From positions 992,001 to 1,056,000 of the forward strand of contig NZ_CP040078.1 of NCBI RefSeq assembly GCF_005280735.1: a stretch of 64,000 nucleotides of DNA, in the 5' to 3' direction. Origin of the DNA: Trinickia violacea. Its GTDB lineage: Bacteria > Pseudomonadota > Gammaproteobacteria > Burkholderiales > Burkholderiaceae. Under the pieces are notes generated by a model. That model saw nothing but the letters and a program-made list of their open reading frames with translations. It searched no databases and was not told where the DNA came from. Shown here one piece after another: positions 23,568 through 32,320 of the stretch (its first letter is position 1; every line of letters starts with the position of its first letter). Position numbers and translations under genes: made by a program.

Positions 23568-26311
23568 GCTGGGCACGTCAATTCCTGATTCCATCGCTGG
23601 TCTTGAGCGCCGCGCTTGGCCTGACCTGGATCGTGTGGGATCACGAACGGCAAGCGACGCGGCACGAACTGCTGTCGCAGTTCGATTTCGCATTGGGCGA
23701 CGCCGTGAGCCGGGTCGACCAGCGCATGGCCACCTATCAGCTGATGCTGCGCGGCGTGCAGAGCATGTTCGCCGCGACCGGCACGATGGACCGCGCGCGC
23801 TTTCGCGATTACGTCGGCACGCTCAGTCTCGACCCGACCTTCTCCGGCATCCAGGCGATCGGCATCGTGGAATGGGTGCCGGCCTCGCGGAGACCGGGGC
23901 ATGTCGCCGAGATGCGCCGGGAAGGCTTGACGCACTACGCGATTCAGCCCGGCGGCGCGCGTGACGACTACGCCCCCATCATTCAGCGCGAGCCCTACGT
24001 CGGCCGCAATCGATCCCGGATCGGCTTCGATACCTGGGCCGACCCGGCGCGGCGCAACGCGTTGGAGCGGTCGCGCGATTCCGGCATGGCGGCGATCACC
24101 GGCAAGCTGCGCCTCGCAGTCGATCAGGACGACGCCGCCCATCCCGGCTTCATCATGTATCTGCCGATCTATGCGCGAGGCCAGCCGCAGGACAACGTCG
24201 CCGAGCGCCGCGCGAATCTGATCGGCTGGGTCTTCGCGTCGTTCCACATGCGCGACATCATCGCGAGCCTTTACGGCGAGGAGCCGCCCGGTCTCACGCT
24301 GGCGGTGTACGACGGCGTCGAGCCGTCGCCGGCGTCGCTGATGCACCGCTCGTCGCGGGCGGCCGCCGAGCGTCAGCCGCCCGCGCTGTCGGCGAGCGAG
24401 TACCTCGTTGTCGCCGGGCACGACTGGACCCTGACGCTCTCCGCCAGCGACGCCTACAAGGCCCGCTTCGGCCGCCACGCGGAAATGGTGATCGCGCTGG
24501 CGGGCACGGGCTTGAGCTTCTTGCTCGCGCTGCTTGCGTGGCTGCTGGTGACCGGACGCGGCCGCGCGATGCGGCTTGCTTCGGCGATGACGCGCGAATT
24601 GCGCGAGCACGAGGCCGAGCTGCGCATCGCCGCAGTCGCCTTCGATTCGCTGGAACCGATGATGGTCACCGACGCCCACGCCAAGATCCTGCGCGTGAAC
24701 TCGGCCTTCACGGAATGCACGGGCTACACGGCCGGCGAAATCGTCGGCGAGACGCCGAACATCCTGAATTCGGGCCGTCACAACGCGGCGTTCTTCCGCG
24801 AGATGTGGGAAACGATTCAACGCGACGGCGGCTGGCAGGGCGAGATCTGGGATCGCCGCAAGAACGGCGACATCTATCCGAAGTGGCTCACGATTTCAGC
24901 GGTGCTGGGCGAGGATGGCCTCGTCAGTCATTACGTCAGCACGCATCACGACATTACCGAACGCAAGATCGCGGAAGATCGCATCAAGGAGCTCGCCTTT
25001 TTCGATGCGCTGACGCGCCTGCCGAATCGCACGCTGCTGATGGATCGCTTGAAGCAGGCGATCACGTCGAGCGCGCGCAGCGAGGCGTGCGGCGCGCTGC
25101 TGTTCATCGATCTCGATCACTTCAAGACGCTCAACGACACGCTCGGCCACGACAAAGGCGACCTGTTGCTGCAGCAAGTCGCACAGCGTCTCGCGGCCAG
25201 CGTGCAGGAGAACGACACGGTGGCGCGCGTGGGCGGCGACGAGTTCGTCGTGGTGCTCGGGACCTTGAGCGAGAACCGGCAGGAGGCGGCGCGGCAGACG
25301 GAAGCGCTCGGCGAGCAGATCATCGCGGCGCTCGGCAATCCGTATCAGCTCGACGACATCGAATACCGCACCACGGCCAGCATCGGCGCGACCGTGTTCC
25401 GGGGGCACCAGGCGTCGATGGACGAGCTCCTGAAGCAGGCCGACCTCGCGATGTACAAGTCGAAGGAACGCGGGCGCAACGCGATGTGTTTCTTCGACCC
25501 GGACATGCAGACCGTCGTCGTCGAGCGGGCCGCGCTCGAGGCGGGGTTGCGCAACGCGATCGAAGAAGATCAGTTCCTGCTGCACTACCAGGCGCAAGTC
25601 GACGGCGATCGCGTGACGGGCGTCGAAGCGCTCGTGCGCTGGCAGCATCCGCAGCGCGGGATCGTGCCGCCTGCCGAATTCATTCCGCTCGCCGAAGAGA
25701 CCGGGCTGATTCTCGCGCTCGGCAACCGCGTGCTGGAGATCGCGTGCGATCAACTGGCGCGCTGGTCGGCGCGGCCCGATATGGCCTGCCTGACGATCGC
25801 CGTCAACGTCAGCGCGCAGCAGTTCCGCGCGCCCGACTTCGTCGACAAGGTGCTGGCCGTCATCGATCGAACCGGCGCGAGGCCGGATCGGCTGAAGCTC
25901 GAGCTGACCGAGAGCGTGCTCGTCGACAACGTGCAGGACATCACCGAGAAGATGGACGCGCTCAAGGCGAAAGGCGTGGTGTTCTCGCTCGACGATTTCG
26001 GCATCGGCTATTCGTCGCTTTCGTATCTGAAGCTGTTGCCGCTCGATCAGCTGAAGATCGATCGCTCGTTCGTGCGCGACGTGCTCGTCGATCCGAACGA
26101 TGCGGCGATTGCGAGAACGATCGTCGCGCTCGCGCAGAGCCTCGGCTTGGGCGTGCTCGCCGAGGGGGTCGAGACCGAGGCGCAGCGCGACTTCCTCGCG
26201 GCCGCGGGATGCCATGCGTACCAGGGCTATTACTTCTGCCGTCCGTTGCCGATCGACGGGTTCGAAGCGTTTGCGAGCGGGCTCGAGACGCGCCAGTGCG
26301 TTGCCGAGTAG
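23564..26311 (+). CDS. CHASE-PAS-GGDEF-EAL membrane c-di-GMP signalling protein
   Basis: This 915-residue inner-membrane protein has a helix at residues 5-22, a periplasmic CHASE domain (about 60-270), a second helix (about 308-328), a PAS domain (about 350-460, GYTAGEIVGETPNIL), a GGDEF domain (intact GGDEF near residue 556) and a C-terminal EAL domain (intact EALVRW near 687, ELTES and DDFGIGYSSL). Both catalytic signatures are preserved, so it may make and/or degrade c-di-GMP. GTG 23564 overlaps the stop of the preceding binding protein by 4 bases, implying coupled synthesis. The periplasmic sensor domain may read the binding protein. The longer open frame upstream lies inside that gene and is not used. 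Confidence 0.93.
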   Translation: MSWARQFLIPSLVLSAALGLTWIVWDHERQATRHELLSQFDFALGDAVSRVDQRMATYQLMLRGVQSMFAATGTMDRARFRDYVGTLSLDPTFSGIQAIGIVEWVPASRRPGHVAEMRREGLTHYAIQPGGARDDYAPIIQREPYVGRNRSRIGFDTWADPARRNALERSRDSGMAAITGKLRLAVDQDDAAHPGFIMYLPIYARGQPQDNVAERRANLIGWVFASFHMRDIIASLYGEEPPGLTLAVYDGVEPSPASLMHRSSRAAAERQPPALSASEYLVVAGHDWTLTLSASDAYKARFGRHAEMVIALAGTGLSFLLALLAWLLVTGRGRAMRLASAMTRELREHEAELRIAAVAFDSLEPMMVTDAHAKILRVNSAFTECTGYTAGEIVGETPNILNSGRHNAAFFREMWETIQRDGGWQGEIWDRRKNGDIYPKWLTISAVLGEDGLVSHYVSTHHDITERKIAEDRIKELAFFDALTRLPNRTLLMDRLKQAITSSARSEACGALLFIDLDHFKTLNDTLGHDKGDLLLQQVAQRLAASVQENDTVARVGGDEFVVVLGTLSENRQEAARQTEALGEQIIAALGNPYQLDDIEYRTTASIGATVFRGHQASMDELLKQADLAMYKSKERGRNAMCFFDPDMQTVVVERAALEAGLRNAIEEDQFLLHYQAQVDGDRVTGVEALVRWQHPQRGIVPPAEFIPLAEETGLILALGNRVLEIACDQLARWSARPDMACLTIAVNVSAQQFRAPDFVDKVLAVIDRTGARPDRLKLELTESVLVDNVQDITEKMDALKAKGVVFSLDDFGIGYSSLSYLKLLPLDQLKIDRSFVRDVLVDPNDAAIARTIVALAQSLGLGVLAEGVETEAQRDFLAAAGCHAYQGYYFCRPLPIDGFEAFASGLETRQCVAE

Positions 26312-26336
26312 TCGCGAAACGTAGCGGCTTGCGCCG

Positions 26337-27689
26337 CTACAGGCGCGCCTTGGCCCACTGCGGGTTGTTCAGATGGGCGCGCACGAAGCCGACGTGCTCG
26401 CGCAGCACATAGAACGCGTCCGCATAGGCGAGCGGCATGCGCAGATGATTGAGCGAATCCTCGATGTCGTCGAGTTCCGCCATGAGTTGCTGCCGCTCGT
26501 CTTCCGTGGCGCCGTCCAGTACGCTGCGCTCGATCGCAATCAGCGCGCCGTAGTAGCGATAGATGCGCGAGCGCACGCGCCAGCGGAAGAGGGCGGGGAT
26601 GAGCCGCAAGCCGGGGATCAGCAGCACCGCTACGGGCAGCAGCAGAACCAGCAGGCGATCGGTCACCGTCGCGAGCCAGAACGGCAGGTAGCGATAGAAA
26701 AAGCTCTTGCCGGACTTGTAATAGCGCGTCGCGTCTTGGCTGATCGGAAAATCCTGCGCGACCGGATTCGGAAATTGCCCGGCGCTCTGCAGCAGCCCGG
26801 CCGAGCCGTGAACTTCCTGCGCGGCTTCGATGATGAGGTCCGAGATGGCCGGATGCAGGCTCGGGCGCGCGATGATCTCGACCGTCGGGCCAATCAGGTG
26901 GATCGTTTGGCGAGGTACCGTCCTTTGCAGATCGAGCACGCCTCGCGGCAGATCGATCTCGTTGAGATACGGAAAAAGCCGCGTGTAGGCGCTCGCCTCC
27001 GTGAAGTCCAGCGCGGTAATGCCGGGTATCGTGAGCAATCCCTGCATCATCTCGCGCGTGGCCGAGTCTCCGCTGAACAGCGCCGCGTCGATATTCCCCT
27101 TGATCAGCTCCGTTGCGGCTTGCAGGCCGTCGTAGGGCAACAACGTGGTGGTGCCGCCGGGCACGATGCCGTTCGCCGCCAGCAGCTTGAGCGACAGCAC
27201 GCGCGTGCCGCTGCCCTCGCGGCCGATCGCGATCCGCTTGCCGTCCAGGTCGGCCAGGTGAGTCACGCCATTGCCGCGGTAGAACACGGCGATCGGCAAG
27301 TATCGAATGCTGCCGAGCGACGTCAGCTTCGACGTATCCACGCCGTCCGCCACGCCGCCTTGCACGAGCGCGAAGTCGACGTGCTGCTTGGGGTCGAGCA
27401 ACCGATGCAGGTTTTCCACCGAGCCGTCGGACTCGAGCACGTTGAGCGTCACGCCATTGCGGGCGAGGATTTTTTTGTACTCCAGGGCCGCCTGCATGAA
27501 GATGCTGTTGCGCGGCCCGGCGCTCATCGTGATGGTCTTCGGCGGCGCGGGATCGATCAGCCAGATGATCGCCGCGATCGTGGCGACGAACAGCACAATG
27601 ACCGGCACTGCCGTCAAGGCGAGATCGCGCCACACGGGATGCGCGTGGTCTCGAAGGAAATTCGGCGTATGCGGGCGATATCGTTTCAT
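26337..27689 (-). CDS. TAXI-family TRAP solute-binding-like protein, membrane-anchored
   Basis: The TAXI-type binding fold is recognisable (ITMSAGPRNSIFMQAALEYK, then HVDFALVQGGVADG, and LAANGIVPGGTTTLLPYDG). Unlike classical TRAP binding proteins it keeps an uncleaved N-terminal helix (VPVIVLFVATIAAIIWLI) and a second helix pair near residues 345-370 (LLVLLLPVAVLLIPGL), followed by a cytoplasmic coiled segment of 70 residues. No TRAP permease genes adjoin. It may be a sensor or accessory protein rather than a transporter part. The gene converges on the GGDEF-EAL gene 25 bases away and diverges from the squalene synthase gene. Confidence 0.8.
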   Translation of the reverse strand: MKRYRPHTPNFLRDHAHPVWRDLALTAVPVIVLFVATIAAIIWLIDPAPPKTITMSAGPRNSIFMQAALEYKKILARNGVTLNVLESDGSVENLHRLLDPKQHVDFALVQGGVADGVDTSKLTSLGSIRYLPIAVFYRGNGVTHLADLDGKRIAIGREGSGTRVLSLKLLAANGIVPGGTTTLLPYDGLQAATELIKGNIDAALFSGDSATREMMQGLLTIPGITALDFTEASAYTRLFPYLNEIDLPRGVLDLQRTVPRQTIHLIGPTVEIIARPSLHPAISDLIIEAAQEVHGSAGLLQSAGQFPNPVAQDFPISQDATRYYKSGKSFFYRYLPFWLATVTDRLLVLLLPVAVLLIPGLRLIPALFRWRVRSRIYRYYGALIAIERSVLDGATEDERQQLMAELDDIEDSLNHLRMPLAYADAFYVLREHVGFVRAHLNNPQWAKARL

Positions 27690-27770
27690 TGGACTAAGTT
27701 GGATATGCGGTCCTTTGTTTTACCGCCTGAACATGGGGCCAAGGTGTTCATTCTACTGCGCGAGACCCGC

Positions 27771-27784
27771 GCAGCACGTGCTGC
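27771..27784. repeat. 14-bp perfect palindrome in a divergent intergenic region
   Basis: GCAGCACGTGCTGC lies between the divergent TAXI-like and squalene/phytoene synthase genes. It could be an operator. No regulator can be tied to it. Confidence 0.3.
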
Positions 27785-27926
27785 ATCGGTATCGGAACGC
27801 GGTTTCGTCCGCGTTTTCGTGAGTAGACGTCCCGGTCCGCTGCAAGCCCGCTGAGGGGTCGTCGCGCCGAATGCCGGATACAATTCGGCTGCGCCTGATT
27901 CGGCCGTCAACGACTTCCATTTATTC

Positions 27927-28991
27927 ATGAGCAACCCTACTCGGGCCTTCCTGCTTGGCCCTCTGCTGAAAGGCGTCTCACGTTCGTTCTACCTCACGCT
28001 GCGCGTGCTGCCCGCCGGGATGCGCGATCCCGTGGGCCTCGCGTATCTGCTGGCGCGCGCGGCCGACACGATAGCCGATACGTCGCTGATCCCGCCGGAG
28101 CGACGGTTGGAGTTGCTGCTTGCGCTGCGCGCGCAAGTCAACGGCACAGCAGATGACCCGACGCTTACGCAGCGTCTCGCGAATGAAGTCGCAGGCCAGC
28201 AGACTCAATCCGACGAGAAGGTCCTGCTCGAATCGATCGGCCCGGCGTTGACGGTGCTTGCGCAATTGAGCGACGCAGACCGGCAAGCCGTGCGCGAAAT
28301 CGTGACGACGCTCACGCAAGGCATGGAATTCGATTTGCGCACGTTTCCCGACGAACGTTCGGGGCAGGTGGCGGCGCTTCGTGAATTCGCCGAACTCGAT
28401 CGATACACGTATCTGGTGGCGGGATGCGTCGGCGAGTTCTGGACCAAGATGACCGATGCCCACGTGCCGGGCGCGCTCAAGGCGGAACTCGAAACGATGC
28501 TGCACCGCGGCGTTCGCTTCGGCAAAGCGCTGCAGATGGTGAACGTGCTGCGCGATTGCGGCAAGGATTTGCGCATCGGCCGCTGCTATCTGCCGACGGA
28601 GATGCTCGACCGCTTCGGCCTGCGTCCGCAGGACCTCATGCTGACCGATGGCGCCGATGGCTCGCTACGCGCGCGGCCTTTGATGTTCGAGCTGGTCGGC
28701 GTGACCCTCGATCATTTTCGCGCGGCGCTCGACTACATGCTCGCGATTTCCGCATTCTCGCCGCGCTTGCGGTTGGCTTGCCTCTGGCCGATCGTCATCG
28801 GCTTGGAGACGCTGCTGCTTCTCGTGCAGAACGAGCAATGGCTCGATCCGGCGAAGGTGTCGAAAGTGCGGCGCAACGACGTCTATCGAATCCTTGCGTG
28901 TTCGCTGCCGGTTGCGCCTTCCAACGCTATCCTGCGCGGCTGGATCGAGCGGCTGATCGGGAAAATCGAAGCCCGGCTAACGGCCCGATGA
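27927..28991 (+). CDS. Squalene/phytoene synthase family protein
   Basis: The two Asp-rich motifs that bind Mg-diphosphate are present: D47-TIA-D51 (DTIAD) and D210-CGK-D214 (DCGKD in NVLRDCGKDLRIGRCYLP). SRSFYLTLRVLP at the start is typical of the squalene-synthase branch. The enzyme should join two prenyl diphosphates (farnesyl diphosphate to squalene or its precursor) for hopanoid or carotenoid synthesis. No other hopanoid genes are in the window, so the pathway is inferred. The 354-residue length is normal. No strong ribosome-binding site precedes ATG 27927, and no better start is visible. Confidence 0.87.
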   Translation: MSNPTRAFLLGPLLKGVSRSFYLTLRVLPAGMRDPVGLAYLLARAADTIADTSLIPPERRLELLLALRAQVNGTADDPTLTQRLANEVAGQQTQSDEKVLLESIGPALTVLAQLSDADRQAVREIVTTLTQGMEFDLRTFPDERSGQVAALREFAELDRYTYLVAGCVGEFWTKMTDAHVPGALKAELETMLHRGVRFGKALQMVNVLRDCGKDLRIGRCYLPTEMLDRFGLRPQDLMLTDGADGSLRARPLMFELVGVTLDHFRAALDYMLAISAFSPRLRLACLWPIVIGLETLLLLVQNEQWLDPAKVSKVRRNDVYRILACSLPVAPSNAILRGWIERLIGKIEARLTAR

Positions 28992-29054
28992 CACTGGCCG
29001 GCTCACGGAAAATCGCTAATGAACCAACTTGCATAGGAAATTCCACATAGCCCT

Positions 29055-29660
29055 ATGAAAATGAGCCAGAGGGTCGTCCTGATGGTTGCGCGCATCAGAG
29101 CCCTCATGCACCAGCAAGGAATGAGCGACGCAGACTTGGCGCGCAAGACGGGCATCTCTCCCGCTACGTTGAGCCGCGTCCTGTCGCTGGCTACAGAAGA
29201 TCCTCGCATCAGCACGCTAACGGCCATTGCGGAAGCATTGGGGACCACCGTTGGCTATCTACTGCACAGCGAACGCGCATACCCGATTCCGATCCTGGAT
29301 TGGAGTGAGATGCTCGCCTTTGTGCGCGATAGCGGTAGCGTCAGTCAAAGGACGGAATGGCTGACCGTCAATTCCCCAAAGAAACCGGGCACCTTCGCGG
29401 CCCGTACGCTACCTTCCATGGCGCCGCGGTTCCGCGAAGGCTCCATCATCGTCGTTGAACCCAGCGACGCTTATCGGGACTTTCAGGTCGCTGTGGTGGC
29501 GTTCGGCAACACTGCGCCGACCCCGCGGCGAATCGTCAGAGTCGGCGCCGAAACCTATCTCAAGCCGATGAGCTCGGCGACCCAGGAGAAAGAGGCGATC
29601 TTGAATGACAGCGTCACCATTCTTGGCGTGGTGACGGAATCGAGAATATTCAACCCCTAA
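29055..29660 (+). CDS. XRE-type HTH regulator with S24-like domain
   Basis: The N-terminal 60 residues form a Cro/CI-type helix-turn-helix (MSDADLARKTGISPATLSRVL). The C-terminal half resembles a LexA/CI S24 fold (LPSMAPRFREGSIIVVEPS). The Ser is present but the usual catalytic Lys position appears as Arg-rich (PRRIVR), so self-cleavage is doubtful. ATG 29082 has AGAGGG eight bases upstream and could be the true start; ATG 29055 lacks one. It heads a small AT-richer islet and ends in a 16-bp tandem duplication. It looks like a phage-derived or islet regulator. Confidence 0.78.
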   Translation: MKMSQRVVLMVARIRALMHQQGMSDADLARKTGISPATLSRVLSLATEDPRISTLTAIAEALGTTVGYLLHSERAYPIPILDWSEMLAFVRDSGSVSQRTEWLTVNSPKKPGTFAARTLPSMAPRFREGSIIVVEPSDAYRDFQVAVVAFGNTAPTPRRIVRVGAETYLKPMSSATQEKEAILNDSVTILGVVTESRIFNP

Positions 29661-29679
29661 GCGATTCAACCCCTAAGCG
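29648..29679. repeat. 16-bp tandem duplication at the convergent gene ends
   Basis: ATTCAACCCCTAAGCG occurs twice in direct succession. The first copy supplies the TAA of the S24-like gene; the second, read on the minus strand, supplies the TGA of the YhhQ-type gene. With one copy the two stop codons would overlap. Confidence 0.9.
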
Positions 29680-30622
29680 AGAAGGGATTGAAGTTGGTGT
29701 GATAGTCGTAGTAGTCGACCCCATCTATTTCCTTGAGCCGCCTCGAGACAGTTGTCACTAGCGGAAGGAGGATCAATTCGTAGAGGGTTTTCACCACGAT
29801 TTGAGTACCAATGATGACGATGATCATCGAAGTTGGCAGTCTTCCCCAGAACAGGATCGCGCAGAACAGAGTGCTGTCGATAACGTTGGCAATGCTCGTG
29901 CTGAACACCACGCGGACCCATAGATGCTGGCCAGCGCTCGCTAACTTGAATTTTGCCAACGACATGGCGTTAACAAACTCTCCGAAAAAATACGCGACTG
30001 TCGATGCAAGAAACGTTCTCGCGAACTCGCCGGCAAGCACGCCGTAGGACTGGGCAAGGGCGCTGTTCTGTGCTTCCCAAACTGGCGAGTTGGGTATCAA
30101 CGATAGAAACCACATTCCGATTACAAACATGAAATTCACCGTCATGCCGCCCCAAATGACGATTCGGCTGACGCGATACCCGTAGACCTCGGTGATTATG
30201 GTGCTGAACGCGTACGTCATTGGAAATACAACGAGCGCAGCCGGAAAATCAATGCTGAACTTTCCCAGGAGGCCGGGCCAATCCAAGTTGCACTCCACCA
30301 CGCGTCCACCCGTTACATTCGATAGCATGAGAAAGCCTACGAAGAGAAACGAGAGCGCAAGGACGGCGTGCGTCAACGGGCGCTTGCGAGTGGGGAAGTA
30401 CTTGAGCGGGACAAGTTCATCAGTGTAAGTCGCGGCGTTCAGAAAGCCGATATGCGCGACATCTTCCTTCGAGAATTTCTCAAGCCATGCCTTCTTGTTT
30501 AGATCGTGTGGCGACATCTTGAAAGTGGCACGTGAGTCTCGCACTCGAACTAGAACAAGAATCTTGTCTGTGTTTGTTGTCGGTTCGAAAACCGCTTCGA
30601 TTACATGGGATGGCTGTTCCAT
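29666..30622 (-). CDS. YhhQ/VUT-type queuosine-precursor transporter
   Basis: A polytopic protein of about 318 residues with six or more helices in the last 230. TEVYGYRVSRIVIWGG, AYFFGEFVNAMSLAKFK and SIANVIDSTLFCAILFWG are the landmarks of the YhhQ (VUT) family that imports preQ0/preQ1-type 7-deazaguanines. About 90 residues at the N-terminus precede the first helix, longer than in YhhQ itself and not recognised. ATG 30622 is taken; a TTG at 30637 is the only longer alternative, and neither has a clear ribosome-binding site. It converges on the S24-like regulator. The islet context suggests it may have been acquired. Confidence 0.8.
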   Translation of the reverse strand: MEQPSHVIEAVFEPTTNTDKILVLVRVRDSRATFKMSPHDLNKKAWLEKFSKEDVAHIGFLNAATYTDELVPLKYFPTRKRPLTHAVLALSFLFVGFLMLSNVTGGRVVECNLDWPGLLGKFSIDFPAALVVFPMTYAFSTIITEVYGYRVSRIVIWGGMTVNFMFVIGMWFLSLIPNSPVWEAQNSALAQSYGVLAGEFARTFLASTVAYFFGEFVNAMSLAKFKLASAGQHLWVRVVFSTSIANVIDSTLFCAILFWGRLPTSMIIVIIGTQIVVKTLYELILLPLVTTVSRRLKEIDGVDYYDYHTNFNPFSLRG

Positions 30623-30968
30623 AAATTTCGTTTGCAAAAGATGAACTCACTGCCTCATCAGACGCATGTTCAAGATCTCAGGAAGGCTCGGACAGGGTTG
30701 ATGTCGATGTCTCCTCGATGCATGCGGCGGACTCCCACTTTCAGCCGCAAGCCGACGGCTGCCAAATGGGGCGTCAATCATTCAATGCCGAACGAGAAGT
30801 TGCACCTATCTAACTTGATGGGTTTTGTCGATGGGGAATTCGGCTAAATTAGCCCAAATGAGTTAATCGTTGCATTTTTGCAATTCTGTGGCGCCGGGCC
30901 ATGACGTGCGAAAGGCGGCCTCAGATCATGAGCGAAAGAACGCCAATTCCCGGCAGACACAGTCACCG
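30623..30968. other. AT-richer gene-free stretch
   Basis: This holds the upstream region of the YhhQ-type gene. A 240-base open frame on the plus strand has no ribosome-binding site and no family resemblance. I see no tRNA or mobile-element end. Confidence 0.4.
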
Positions 30969-31529
30969 ATGGTCCGTGCAATGAGAACCGCTATCCGATT
31001 TCAGATTGGCTCGACATGGCTGTGCGTCGAGGACGGCAATGGTGACGCGTCTGAGCATCCTGATTGTGTCGCTGTGACGTTACGCGCAAGCCGGCCCGAC
31101 GGTAGACCGGGGCGGCGCATTGCGGCAAACCTCGCGACCCAGCGCGACGAGATATTGGCGCTTGGGTTGCGCTTGTTGGATTTGGCCGATCGCATGACGC
31201 CCGTAGCGTCCTGGTCGTCTTGCCAAACCGAGGGCGACACCGGCGATCGCCCGGTACCGGTCAATTTGGGTCCTGGAGATCGGGATTTGATCGAGCGCCT
31301 ATCGGCTGACCGCCCCATCGATTTTGCACGCCATGTGTACGCAAGTGCGGAGCGTCTGCGCATCCGCATGCCGATTCTGCGTGCGGCTCAATGCGTGCTC
31401 GAGTATTGCGACGACGAAACGGCGAGCGGCCTGCACTCGATATTGGCGGCCGTCGATATGCATGGATGCCTTCCGTTCCCGCAGGTGGCTGTCCTCGGCG
31501 CAGTGCAAAACGCGGGAACCGTGCGCTGA
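30969..31529 (+). CDS. Hypothetical protein
   Basis: I do not recognise this protein. It would have 186 residues from ATG 30969, or 182 from ATG 30981; neither start has a convincing ribosome-binding site. The sequence is soluble and mixed, with a segment LATQRDEILALGLRLLDLADRM that could form an amphipathic helix and a C-terminal half with four scattered Cys. Third-position G/C rises along the frame in line with coding, which is the main support. It converges on the sugar ABC ATPase gene 20 bases away. Confidence 0.4.
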   Translation: MVRAMRTAIRFQIGSTWLCVEDGNGDASEHPDCVAVTLRASRPDGRPGRRIAANLATQRDEILALGLRLLDLADRMTPVASWSSCQTEGDTGDRPVPVNLGPGDRDLIERLSADRPIDFARHVYASAERLRIRMPILRAAQCVLEYCDDETASGLHSILAAVDMHGCLPFPQVAVLGAVQNAGTVR

Positions 31530-31549
31530 CTTGTTTCGGTCGGCAAACC

Positions 31550-32320
31550 TCACTGCCCGTTCGCCCGCATCGCCCGATACTCGCGCCTCACGATATCCAT
31601 CAGCTCCGCCACCGAGGTGCTCGCCGAGTCCCGCTGATACGTCACGTGCCCGCGCTGCATCAGCATCACGCGATCGGCGATATCGAGCGTCTGCGCGTAG
31701 TTGTGCATGATCATCACGATCGAGATATTGCCCTTCTGCTTGAGCCGCAGGATCAGATCGATGATGAGGCCCGCCTCGCGCGCGCCCATCGCGGCAAGCG
31801 GCTCGTCCAGCAGCAGAATGCGCGCATCCGAATTGACGGCGCGCGCCACTGCGATGGCCTGCCGCTGCCCGCCCGACAGCTTTTCGACCGGCAGATCCAC
31901 CGACGGCACGTTCACGCCGATGTCCTCGAGACATTCGGCGGCGCGCTTGCGCATCGCGCGGTTGTTCAGCAAGCGGACCGGCCCCGGATAGACGATCTCG
32001 CGATTCAAGAACATGTTGTGATAGATGGAGAGCGAATTCGCGAGCGCGAGATCCTGATAGACGCATTCGATGCCGAGCGAACGCGCATGATCGACCGAGC
32101 GCAGCAACGTCTCCTCGCCGCGCACGAACACCTTGCCGCTCGTCTGCTGATGAAAGCCCGTGAGGATCTTCATGAGCGTCGACTTGCCCGCGCCGTTGTC
32201 GCCTAGAATGCCGAGGATCTCGCCATCCGCGAGCGTCAGCGATACCCCGTCGAGCGCCGTCACCGCGCCGAAACGCTTGACGATGTTTTCGACGCGCAAC
32301 GCTTCCTTGGCGTCGGCCAT
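31550..32320 (-). CDS. CUT2-type sugar ABC transporter ATPase (single domain)
   Basis: Walker A is GDNGAGKST near residue 40, the signature is LSGGQRQAIAVARA, Walker B is ILLLDEPLAAM, and the switch His is in IVMIMHNYAQ. At 256 residues it has one nucleotide-binding domain, as in the Frc-type fructose importer, unlike the two-domain RbsA form found later in this window. Its ATG overlaps the permease stop (TGATG). It energises import of a sugar or polyol by the two genes upstream. The substrate cannot be read from the sequence. Confidence 0.92.
   Translation of the reverse strand: MADAKEALRVENIVKRFGAVTALDGVSLTLADGEILGILGDNGAGKSTLMKILTGFHQQTSGKVFVRGEETLLRSVDHARSLGIECVYQDLALANSLSIYHNMFLNREIVYPGPVRLLNNRAMRKRAAECLEDIGVNVPSVDLPVEKLSGGQRQAIAVARAVNSDARILLLDEPLAAMGAREAGLIIDLILRLKQKGNISIVMIMHNYAQTLDIADRVMLMQRGHVTYQRDSASTSVAELMDIVRREYRAMRANGQ

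Noticed and set aside
28424..29050. A 208-codon frame inside the squalene synthase gene
   Set aside because: It is an out-of-frame shadow of a gene whose Asp-rich motifs are clear in the other frame.
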